Positions 12,082 to 18,364 of a DNA stretch of 20,665 bases are shown piece by piece. The stretch is from Opitutales bacterium (GTDB lineage Bacteria > Verrucomicrobiota > Verrucomicrobiia > Opitutales > Oceanipulchritudinaceae). Numbering within the stretch: the first letter of the stretch is position 1; each line of letters starts with the position of its first letter. The notes beneath the pieces are model-generated. The model ran no database searches. It was not told the origin of the DNA and was given only the letters and a program-made list of their open reading frames with translations. The stretch is taken from NCBI GenBank assembly GCA_007123395.1, contig SKLD01000372.1:1-20665 (forward strand). The letters run 5' to 3'. The position numbers and the translations under genes were made by a program.

Positions 12082-12459
12082 TCACGGCGTCGAGCGGAAG
12101 CGGCGGTCCCAGTCGTATTCGCGGTCGGTCACTATGGTTTCGATACGGCGGGTGCGGCGGTCAATGTTGTCGAAACGGCGTTTCAATCCGGCCAGAGCAG
12201 CGGTGCGGTTGGAGGCGTAGGCGTTGTAGAATTCCCAGTCTCCCACCTCCGAGGTGGGCAGCACGGGGGCGGGCTTCATGAAAATCGCCGCCATGATATA
12301 GATGAGGATGACGGGGAGGAAGCTCGTCAGAAAGCCCGCGAGAATCATAAGGAAGCGGACCCAGACGACGCTGATCTGAGCATAGTCGGCAAGGCCTTGG
12401 CAGACGCCGAAGATCCAGCCGGAGCGTGAACGGTAAAGGGTGCGTGTGGTGTCGGACAT
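12082..12459 (-). CDS. pspC: phage shock protein C
   Basis: A 125-residue membrane protein with a PspC domain at about 6-65: an RSRSGWIFGVCQGLADY segment followed by a hydrophobic hairpin (about 33-62). The C-terminal cytosolic part (about 85-125) includes a basic helix RRFDNIDRRTRRIETIVTDRE, similar in character to the tail of gammaproteobacterial PspC. In E. coli PspC and PspB sense inner-membrane stress and draw PspA off PspF. The ATG at 12459 was chosen because it begins just before the PspC motif; a longer frame upstream runs into pspB. It follows pspB after 22 bases and ends 21 bases from the gltD stop. No Shine-Dalgarno sequence is seen. Confidence 0.9.
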   Translation of the reverse strand: MSDTTRTLYRSRSGWIFGVCQGLADYAQISVVWVRFLMILAGFLTSFLPVILIYIMAAIFMKPAPVLPTSEVGDWEFYNAYASNRTAALAGLKRRFDNIDRRTRRIETIVTDREYDWDRRFRSTP

Positions 12460-12481
12460 GGTGTGGTTGGATTTAAGGTGA

Positions 12482-12733
12482 TTACGATTTGGGTTTGGCG
12501 CGGCTTTCGCGGTCGAGAATGACCGTCTCAAGGGTGTCGATGCGCTCCTCCAGTTTGGAGAGAGAGCGGTGGATGTCCTGGATGAGGCGGGTTTCCTCGG
12601 TTTCGCTCAGGCCGCCGCGGGAGGATTTGCCGTCGCCTTTGAGGATTTTTGCGAGGGCGAGCATGAACACACCGATGACCGGTAGTCCGATGACGATGAA
12701 GACGACGACGATGGGCACAAGGGTGTCTTCCAT
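12482..12733 (-). CDS. pspB: phage shock protein B-like membrane protein
   Basis: The protein has 83 residues (E. coli PspB has 74). A single membrane helix lies near residues 5-28, followed by a short basic linker (KGDGKSSRGG) and a cytosolic amphipathic helix: LSETEETRLIQDI then LEERIDTLETVILDRE. This mirrors E. coli PspB, which has LSQSEQQRLAQL and RIQSLESILD in the same places, the leucine-zipper-like part that contacts PspC. It sits between pspA (48-base gap) and pspC (22-base gap). Small PspB-like proteins diverge fast, so the call rests on layout, the two similar segments and the gene order. Confidence 0.85.
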   Translation of the reverse strand: MEDTLVPIVVVFIVIGLPVIGVFMLALAKILKGDGKSSRGGLSETEETRLIQDIHRSLSKLEERIDTLETVILDRESRAKPKS

Positions 12734-12781
12734 GGGATGAAGGCTTGAATGATGATTTTTGCGTTAAATATGCGCCCCTTC

Positions 12782-13462
12782 TTACTTTTCGCTGCGGCGT
12801 GCCTCAATCTCATTCTTCAGCGCCTCGAGTTCGCGCTCCACGTCTTCGTCGCGTTCCAGCTTTTCAAATTCGTCTTCGAGGCTGGACGCCTTTTTCGTGC
12901 CGTAGTTAACGAGGTCGGCGTCGGCTTCCATGCGGTCGATGCGGCTCTCGAACTGGTCGAAGCGCACAAAGGCGTCGGAGCTGTCGGCGCGCCGGATCTG
13001 GTTCTGCGCGGTCTTGCGCTTAACGGCGTGGATGTGGCGCTGCACGAGCACGCGGTGTTTGTTGCGCGCGGCCTGAAGTTTTTCCTCCAACTGGCGGATG
13101 TCGTCCTGGTATTGGCCGACGAGTTCTTCGAGGTTGGCGACCTCGGTCGTGCGCGCCTCGACTTCGGCGAGGAGATTCTTTTTCTCGAGGATGGCTTCGC
13201 GGGCGAGGTCCTCGCGCCCCTTTTCCATGGCGAGCTTCGCTTTGTCGGCCCAGCGGTCGGCGCGCTCGCGGACGTCTTCGAGGTGGCGCTTGACGCGCGC
13301 TTTGTTGGCCATCGCGGAGGCGCACGACGCTTTCATCTCAACGAGCGTGTCCTCCATTTCCTGGATCATGAGTTTGATCAGCTTTTCCGGGTTCTCCGCC
13401 TTTTCGAGCATGGAGTTGAGGTTGGCGCTGACGATGTCGCGGAATCTTGAAAAGATACCCAT
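12782..13462 (-). CDS. pspA: phage shock protein A, membrane-stress effector and regulator of PspF
   Basis: The protein has 226 residues (E. coli 222) and is almost wholly helical and charged, as expected for the PspA/IM30/ESCRT-III-like fold. It starts MGIFSRFRDIVSANLNSMLEKAENPEKLI, the membrane-binding amphipathic helix and conserved PEK loop of PspA. PspA binds stressed membrane as large oligomers and, in unstressed cells, holds PspF inactive. The ATG at 13462 is preceded by GGAGA (13471-13475 on the minus strand, eight bases away), one of the few clear Shine-Dalgarno sequences in the window; an upstream in-frame extension of 57 residues has no support. First gene of pspABC, probably driven by the sigma-54-type candidate at 13533-13548. 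Confidence 0.95.
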   Translation of the reverse strand: MGIFSRFRDIVSANLNSMLEKAENPEKLIKLMIQEMEDTLVEMKASCASAMANKARVKRHLEDVRERADRWADKAKLAMEKGREDLAREAILEKKNLLAEVEARTTEVANLEELVGQYQDDIRQLEEKLQAARNKHRVLVQRHIHAVKRKTAQNQIRRADSSDAFVRFDQFESRIDRMEADADLVNYGTKKASSLEDEFEKLERDEDVERELEALKNEIEARRSEK

Positions 13463-13532
13463 GGTTGTGTTCTCCGTAATTGAGTTGATGATGTCGCCGG
13501 ACAAGTCGGATGACCGGCGGTGGCAGTATTCA

Positions 13533-13548
13533 AGAAAACTCCATGCCA
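13533..13548 (-). promoter_or_regulatory. candidate sigma-54 (-24/-12) promoter for pspABC
   Basis: Read on the minus strand the segment is TGGCATGGAGTTTTCT. Against the sigma-54 consensus TGGCACG-N4-TTGCW it matches 10 of 12 defined positions, including the GG at -25/-24 and the C at -12; the usual G at -13 is T. It would start transcription near 13522, giving a leader of about 60 bases before pspA. A weaker alternative at 13625-13640 has GG and GC at the right spacing but fewer other matches. The adjacent pspF, an activator of sigma-54 RNA polymerase, makes the call plausible. Confidence 0.5.
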
Positions 13549-13644
13549 CAATTTCGGAGAGGATTGTAAGTCGCTTTTGGACAGGCACATAAAAATTTCC
13601 GAATCGCCGCGAGCGGATTTTGGTTGCCTCCATAGTGCCTCTGC

Positions 13645-13659
13645 CGCCAAATCTTGGCG
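13645..13659. promoter_or_regulatory. palindrome in the psp divergent region, candidate PspF enhancer site
   Basis: CGCCAA (13645-13650) and TTGGCG (13654-13659) are exact reverse complements separated by ATC. The centre lies about 130 bases upstream of the predicted pspA start point and just 9 bases before the pspF ATG. Enhancer sites for PspF in E. coli lie at a comparable distance and overlap the pspF control region. It could also be a chance palindrome or a small hairpin in the pspF leader. Confidence 0.35.
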
Positions 13660-13668
13660 AAATTCACC

Positions 13669-14778
13669 ATGCCAGCGCGCGACCGCACCCGATCCTCCGA
13701 TCCGTCCGTCCTCGACCGCACCCCGCGGGCCGAGCCTCTCGGCGAGTCGGAGACGTTCATCGAGTTCAACGAGCACCTTTCGCGTGTGGCGAAGGTCGAC
13801 CGGCCCGTCCTTATCGTAGGCGAGCGGGGAACAGGCAAGGAGCTGGCCGTGCATCGTTTGCATTACCTCTCGGGGCGCTGGCAGGGACCGCTTGTCGCCC
13901 TCAACTGCGCGGCGCTCTCGCCGAGCGTGCTCGAATCGGAGCTGTTCGGGCACGAGGCGGGTGCGTTTACGGGGGCAATGCGGCGTCGTCAGGGGCGCTT
14001 CGAGGCGGCGGAGGGCGGAACCCTTTTTCTCGACGAGATCGGGCTCATCCCCGTGCAAGTGCAGGAAAAAATCCTGCGCGTCGTCGAATACCGGGAGTTC
14101 GAGCGCGTGGGCGGCAGCGAACCGGTGCGCGTGGACGTGCGTATCGTCGGCGCGACAAACGCCAACCTCCCCGCCATGGCGCGCGAGGGTCGCTTCAAGG
14201 CCGACCTGCTCGACCGCCTCAGCTTCGAGGTGCTCTATCTGCCGCCGCTGCGCCGCCGCCCGGAGGACATTTTGCTTCTTGCCCGACACTTTCTCGCGCG
14301 CATGGCGATGGAGCTGGGCCGTGAGCCGCCCGAGCTGTCCGCGCGGGCGGAGCGCCAGTTGGAGGCGCACGCGTGGCCGGGAAACATCCGCGAGCTGAAA
14401 AATGCCGTTGAGCGGGCCGTTTACCGCTGCACGGGCACCGTCATCAAAGAGATCGACTTCGATCCCTTCGGCCGCGTGGAGTGGGGCGGGGCGCAGGCGG
14501 CATCCCCGCAAAGCCTGGGCGCGGCGGCCGAGCCCGCCCGCGCGGAATCTCCCGCCATCCCCGAGAGCCCCGCCCCCGCCTCTCCCGTGGAGACACCCTT
14601 CACCCCGGGAGGCGGCGAATCCCTCGCTGAGGCTCTGCGCCGCTTCGAGCGCAACGCCCTGCGCGAAGCCCTCGAGGCGGCCCGCTACCACCAGGGTGAG
14701 GCGGCCAAGCGCCTCGGCCTTACTTACCACCAGTTCCGCGGACTCTTCCGCAAATATAAGGACGAGTTTCCGTCCTGA
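13669..14778 (+). CDS. pspF: psp operon transcriptional activator PspF (sigma-54 enhancer-binding protein)
   Basis: The protein has 369 residues and lacks an N-terminal sensor domain, as PspF does. The AAA+ core (about 22-268) has Walker A GERGTGKE (51-58), the sigma-54-contacting GAFTGA loop (98-103), Walker B GTLFLDE (117-123) and the WPGNIRELKNAVER end motif (236-249). RWQGP at 70-74 keeps W71, equivalent to E. coli PspF W56, the residue contacted by PspA. A C-terminal Fis-type helix-turn-helix (about 343-365) includes LGLTYHQFR, nearly identical to E. coli. Between them lies a 40-residue proline/alanine-rich linker, longer than in the 325-residue E. coli protein. The start used is the ATG at 13669; an in-frame TTG at 13654 falls inside the palindrome. 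It is divergent from pspABC. Confidence 0.95.
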   Translation: MPARDRTRSSDPSVLDRTPRAEPLGESETFIEFNEHLSRVAKVDRPVLIVGERGTGKELAVHRLHYLSGRWQGPLVALNCAALSPSVLESELFGHEAGAFTGAMRRRQGRFEAAEGGTLFLDEIGLIPVQVQEKILRVVEYREFERVGGSEPVRVDVRIVGATNANLPAMAREGRFKADLLDRLSFEVLYLPPLRRRPEDILLLARHFLARMAMELGREPPELSARAERQLEAHAWPGNIRELKNAVERAVYRCTGTVIKEIDFDPFGRVEWGGAQAASPQSLGAAAEPARAESPAIPESPAPASPVETPFTPGGGESLAEALRRFERNALREALEAARYHQGEAAKRLGLTYHQFRGLFRKYKDEFPS

Positions 14779-14908
14779 GCCGGATTTTCTTTTGCAAAAC
14801 CTCTTGACAGGGGAAAACGCGGAATCTTTTTTCTTCGTTTTTCCCAAATCGCGGAAGCCGTTGTCGTTTCCGTGTGTACGCAACAAATTCAACTGATCGG
14901 AAGCCATT

Positions 14909-15283
14909 ATGCCACGAATCCTGGGTGTCGATATTCCCGGTAATAAAAAAGTCCCGTATGCCCTGCGCTACATCTACGGGATCGGTCCCGCGCGGGCTGA
15001 CAAGCTTGTCGCCGAGGCCGGCATCGAGCCCGACCGCCGCGCGCATACGCTCTCCGAGGCCGAGCTGAACAAAGTCGCCGAGCTTGTCGTGCAGCACGGC
15101 ATCCGCGTCGAGGGTGACCTCCGGCGCGAAGTGGCGGCCGACCTCAAGCGCCTCCAAGCCATCCAGTGCTACCGGGGCGTGCGCCATCGCCGCGGTCTCC
15201 CTGTGCGCGGCCAGCGCACGAAGTGCAATGCCCGCACGCGCAAGGGCAAGCGCAAGACTGTCGGCGTGCTGAAGAAGAAGTAA
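14909..15283 (+). CDS. rpsM: 30S ribosomal protein S13
   Basis: A 124-residue protein with the full S13 pattern: the PRILGVDIPGNKKVPYALRYIYGIG opening (helix-two-turn-helix), a central coiled region, and the RHRRGLPVRGQRTKCNARTRKGKRK tail that reaches the decoding region and the P-site tRNA. It is the first gene of the alpha operon. The genes usually upstream (secY, adk, map, infA, rpmJ) are absent and pspF lies there instead, 130 bases away. GGAAG five bases before the ATG is a weak Shine-Dalgarno sequence. A perfect TTGACA at 14804-14809 may be a -35 box, but no good -10 box follows. Confidence 0.97.
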   Translation: MPRILGVDIPGNKKVPYALRYIYGIGPARADKLVAEAGIEPDRRAHTLSEAELNKVAELVVQHGIRVEGDLRREVAADLKRLQAIQCYRGVRHRRGLPVRGQRTKCNARTRKGKRKTVGVLKKK

Positions 15284-15316
15284 CGCTTTTTGTCAGGAAC
15301 CCATCAAGAAAATCAC

Positions 15317-15874
15317 ATGAGCGAAGAAACCAAGAAGGAGCCGGAAGGTAAGACTCCTGCCGCGGAAAACGAAAAGGAAGCCCCCGCGGCCGCCGTCGCC
15401 AAGGAAGAAGAGGCGGCGAGCGCTGAAAACGGTGAGCGGGAAGAGAAGAAGTCGAGTGCGCCCACGGCGGCGGACCTCCTCAAGAGCGAGGTCGACCTCA
15501 ACGTCCGCAAAGCCAAAGGCAGCAAAAACGTCACGAGCGGGATCGTCAACGTCCTCGCCACGTTCAACAACACCAAGGTGACTTTTGCCGACCGTCAGGG
15601 GAACATCATCTCGTGGTCGAGCGCCGGCAAGATGAACTTCCGCGGCAGCCGCAAGTCGACGGCCTACGCCGCGCAGGTGGTCACGCAGGATGCCGGTAAA
15701 GTTGCCCTTTCGCACGGCATGCGCGAGGTGGAGATCCGCGTCAAGGGTCCCGGCATGGGCCGCGATTCCGCGATCCGTGCCGTGCAGTCCCTCGGCATGA
15801 CGATCACCGGCATCACGGACGTCACGCCGGTGCCGCATAACGGCTGCCGCGCGAAGAAGCGCCGCCGCGTCTAA
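15317..15874 (+). CDS. rpsK: 30S ribosomal protein S11 with a long acidic/lysine-rich N-terminal extension
   Basis: The S11 core runs from about residue 70 to the end of this 185-residue protein: VTSGIVNVLATFNNTKVTF, FRGSRKSTAYAAQV, VKGPGMGRDSAIRA and the C-terminal TDVTPVPHNGCR plus a basic tail. S11 forms part of the 30S platform near the E site. E. coli S11 has 129 residues; the extra 55 or so are all at the N-terminus and rich in Glu, Ala and Lys, probably disordered. The ATG at 15317 was chosen; an in-frame TTG at 15290 would lengthen it by nine residues. The extension is in frame with no stop and uses the same codon style, so it appears genuine. It lies 33 bases after rpsM. Confidence 0.96.
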   Translation: MSEETKKEPEGKTPAAENEKEAPAAAVAKEEEAASAENGEREEKKSSAPTAADLLKSEVDLNVRKAKGSKNVTSGIVNVLATFNNTKVTFADRQGNIISWSSAGKMNFRGSRKSTAYAAQVVTQDAGKVALSHGMREVEIRVKGPGMGRDSAIRAVQSLGMTITGITDVTPVPHNGCRAKKRRRV

Positions 15875-15939
15875 CGTCGGCGCCGCTGTTTTGTATCCGC
15901 ACTCTCATTCTCTTCAAACCGCTATAGTTTCAATTTCTC

Positions 15940-16548
15940 ATGGCCCGATACACTGGACCCACCACCCGCATCAACCGCCGTTTTGGCGTCTCCATTTTTC
16001 CGCCGAGCAAGGCGCAGGACCGCAAGCCGCACCCGCCGGGCCAACATGGCCCGCGCCTGCGCCGCAAGCAGTCTGAATACTCGCTCGGACTCAATGAAAA
16101 GCAAAAGCTTCGCTACCTCTACGGCCTCACCGAAAAGCAGTTTCGCCGCACCTTTGAGCGAGCCAAGAGCACCCGCGGTGTTACCGGCGACATCTTCTGT
16201 CAAATGCTCGAAAAGCGCCTTGACTCCGTTATCTACAGTTGCGGATTCGCCAAGACCCGCCGTCAGGCGCGGCAGTTCGTCGCCCACGGCCATGTCAAGG
16301 TCAACGGGCGCAAGACGGACATCCCCAGCTTCGAGGTTTCGGCGGGCGACACTATCGAGGTAAAGGAAAGCACGTCCTCGCGCCAGCTCGCGACGCGGGC
16401 CCTTGAGGACACCCGCATTCGCAACGTGCCGCTGTGGATTACCCGCAACGAGGACACCCTCGCTGCGACGATCAACCGCGAGCCGGCCGCCGACGATATT
16501 GAGACGGGCATCAACATCCAGCTCATCGTCGAGTTCTACAGCCGTTAA
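15940..16548 (+). CDS. rpsD: 30S ribosomal protein S4
   Basis: The protein has 202 residues and contains the S4 N-terminal domain (MARYTGPTTRINRRFG, then PPGQHGPR, EKQKLRYLYGLTEKQF) and the S4 RNA-binding domain (LEKRLDSVIYSCGFAKTRRQARQFVAHGHVKVNGR). It nucleates 30S assembly on 16S rRNA; in E. coli it also represses the alpha operon. The N-terminal zinc-binding cysteines found in some S4 proteins are absent, so this is the cysteine-free type. It follows rpsK after 65 bases and precedes rpoA by 57. No Shine-Dalgarno sequence is visible ahead of the ATG, where the sequence is pyrimidine-rich. Confidence 0.97.
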   Translation: MARYTGPTTRINRRFGVSIFPPSKAQDRKPHPPGQHGPRLRRKQSEYSLGLNEKQKLRYLYGLTEKQFRRTFERAKSTRGVTGDIFCQMLEKRLDSVIYSCGFAKTRRQARQFVAHGHVKVNGRKTDIPSFEVSAGDTIEVKESTSSRQLATRALEDTRIRNVPLWITRNEDTLAATINREPAADDIETGINIQLIVEFYSR

Positions 16549-16605
16549 CCGGTTCCGCCCGGAGCGACACACCAACCCAGACCGCGAACCCACAGCCTCA
16601 CCAAG

Positions 16606-17607
16606 ATGGCCATTCGATTAGGAAAATTCCAGCTTCCGAACCGCCTTGTGCGGGACGAAGACACCGCGACGGACACGTACGCGAAGTTCACCGCCGAGCC
16701 CTTCGAGACCGGCTACGGCCACACCATCGGCAACAGCCTGCGCCGCGTCCTCCTCAGCTCAATTGAGGGTGCCGCGATTTCCTCGGTGAAGATCGACGGT
16801 GTGCAGCACGAGTTTCAAAGTATCGAGGGCGTCGTCGAAGACGTCACCGACATCGTGCTCAACCTCAAGAAAATCCTCGTCGTCGCGCAGAAGCGCGAGC
16901 CCGTCAAGGTCACCCTCGACGTGACCCGCGAAGGCCCCGTGACCGCCGCCGACATCAAGACCGTTACCGGTGTGCAAATCATCAATCCCAGCCAGGTCAT
17001 TTGCACGCTCGACAAAGAGCAGCGTTTCTTTGCCGAACTGGAGGTCAGGGTCGGGCGCGGCTACGTTTCCGGCGAGGACAACAAAACGGAAGAGCAGCCT
17101 ATCGGCGTCATTGCCATCGACTCGCTCTTCAGCCCCGTGCGTCTCGTCAAGTACTCCGTCGAGAACACTCGTGTGGGGCAGATGACCGACTACGACAAGC
17201 TTATCCTCGAGATTTGGACGGACGGGCGCATCACCCCGGACGATTGCCTCAAGCGCTCCGCTGCCATCCTCAAGCACCACCTCGACGTCTTCGACAACGT
17301 CAGCGAAGACACCGTTGAATTCGAAAGCGACCAAGCCGAGGTCAGCGAAGAGCAGAACAAGCTCCGTAAGCTCCTCAATATGTCCGTCAACGAGATCGAG
17401 CTTTCCGTGCGCGCCGCCAACTGCCTCAACAATGCCAACATCACGACTGTCGGTGAGCTGGCCATGAAGTCCGAGCAGGAGATGCTCAAATACCGGAATT
17501 TCGGGAAGAAATCCCTCAACGAAATCAAGGCCAAGCTCGAACAGCTCGGCCTCAGCCTCGGCATGAAGATCGACGAGCGCCTCCTCGAGAGCCGCGCCGA
17601 CATCTAA
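16606..17607 (+). CDS. rpoA: DNA-directed RNA polymerase alpha subunit
   Basis: The protein has 333 residues. The N-terminal domain (about 1-235) starts with the assembly platform, including FETGYGHTIGNSLRRVLLSSIEGAA, and dimerises to scaffold beta and beta-prime. A short acidic linker (about 228-250, EFESDQAEVSEEQ) leads to the C-terminal domain (about 255-325) with the helix-hairpin-helix signature VRAANCLNNANITTVGELAMKSEQEMLKYRNFGKKSLNEI that contacts UP elements and activators. Length and both domains are as expected. The start MAIRLGKFQLPN has no Shine-Dalgarno sequence (CACCAAG precedes the ATG). Fourth gene of the alpha operon, 42 bases before rplQ. Confidence 0.98.
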   Translation: MAIRLGKFQLPNRLVRDEDTATDTYAKFTAEPFETGYGHTIGNSLRRVLLSSIEGAAISSVKIDGVQHEFQSIEGVVEDVTDIVLNLKKILVVAQKREPVKVTLDVTREGPVTAADIKTVTGVQIINPSQVICTLDKEQRFFAELEVRVGRGYVSGEDNKTEEQPIGVIAIDSLFSPVRLVKYSVENTRVGQMTDYDKLILEIWTDGRITPDDCLKRSAAILKHHLDVFDNVSEDTVEFESDQAEVSEEQNKLRKLLNMSVNEIELSVRAANCLNNANITTVGELAMKSEQEMLKYRNFGKKSLNEIKAKLEQLGLSLGMKIDERLLESRADI

Positions 17608-17649
17608 CGCGCCGCCCGGCGATTCCCACCGTCAACACACCGACGAACC

Positions 17650-18228
17650 ATGAGACACCTTAGACACCGTCACCAACTCGGACGCAAGAAGGAGCACCGC
17701 GCGGCGCTCATGAGCAATCTTGCCGCCGCCCTCCTCACCCACGGCCGCATCAGGACCACGCTCGCCAAGGCGAAGGCACTGCGCCCCTTCATCGAGAAGA
17801 TCATCACCCTTGCCAAGCGGGCGCAGGGCGCCTCCCCCGAGCGTGCGCTGCACTTCCGCCGCCTCGCCATTGCCCGCGTGCGCGACAAGGACGCCGTCGC
17901 CATGCTCTTCAATGAGCGCGCCGCCGAGTTCACCGACCGGCCCGGCGGCTACACCCGCATCTACAAGCTTGGTGCCCGCGTGGGCGACGCTGCCGAAATG
18001 GCGGTCATCCAGCTCATCCCCGCCTCCGACGAGGGCTACGGCAAAAAGGGCCACCGCAAGGCCGCGCCCAAGCCTGCCGCCAAGCCCGCTGAGGAACAAG
18101 CGGCGCCCGCTCCGGCAGCGGAGAGCGCGGAGACCTCCGCCACCGCCGCCGTCGCCGAACCTCCGGTGGAGGTGGAGCCGCCTGCCGAAGCTCCGGAGAC
18201 ACCCGCCGAAGAGCCCAAAAAAGACTGA
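17650..18228 (+). CDS. rplQ: 50S ribosomal protein L17 with a long Ala/Pro/Glu-rich C-terminal tail
   Basis: The L17 core occupies about residues 1-125 of 192: MRHLRHRHQLGRKKEHRAALMSNLAAALLTHGRIRTT, then ALRPFIEKIITLAKR and GGYTRIYKLGARVGDAAEMAVIQLI. L17 sits on the solvent side of the 50S near the tunnel exit region. E. coli L17 has 127 residues; here about 60 extra residues follow, dominated by Ala, Pro and Glu and ending in PKKD, probably disordered. It is the last gene of the alpha operon, followed after 34 bases by a strong intrinsic terminator. No Shine-Dalgarno sequence is present. The tail resembles the S11 N-terminal extension in composition. Confidence 0.97.
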   Translation: MRHLRHRHQLGRKKEHRAALMSNLAAALLTHGRIRTTLAKAKALRPFIEKIITLAKRAQGASPERALHFRRLAIARVRDKDAVAMLFNERAAEFTDRPGGYTRIYKLGARVGDAAEMAVIQLIPASDEGYGKKGHRKAAPKPAAKPAEEQAAPAPAAESAETSATAAVAEPPVEVEPPAEAPETPAEEPKKD

Positions 18229-18262
18229 CGTCGCCTGCGGTTTTCCATGATTTTTTACCATG

Positions 18263-18291
18263 CGCGCCCGGATCCATCCGGGCGCGTTTTT
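18263..18291 (+). terminator. intrinsic terminator of the alpha operon
   Basis: CGCGCCCGGAT (18263-18273) and ATCCGGGCGCG (18276-18286) are exact reverse complements, in practice a nine-pair GC stem with a six-base loop, followed by five Ts (18287-18291). It lies 34 bases after the rplQ stop and ahead of the permease gene, so it closes the ribosomal operon. The strong stem and T-run make this the clearest terminator in the window. Confidence 0.92.
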
Positions 18292-18364
18292 CGTAGTCGG
18301 CCCGATTGCCGTCCCGCCCCCGATCCGCGCGCCGCGTTGCCGTCCTTGCCGCCGTGCCCCGCCA

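Noticed and set aside
12061..12091. ACGCC/GGCGT hairpin between the convergent ends of gltD and pspC, considered as a terminator
   Set aside because: Only five pairs, no T-run in either direction, and it overlaps the end of pspC.
14804..14832. TTGACA considered as the rpsM promoter -35 box
   Set aside because: At 16-18 bases downstream there is only a T-run, not a -10-like hexamer, so a promoter is not called.
13378..14907. Long antisense frame across pspF and the start of pspA
   Set aside because: It spans two confidently identified genes and the control region; no family features.
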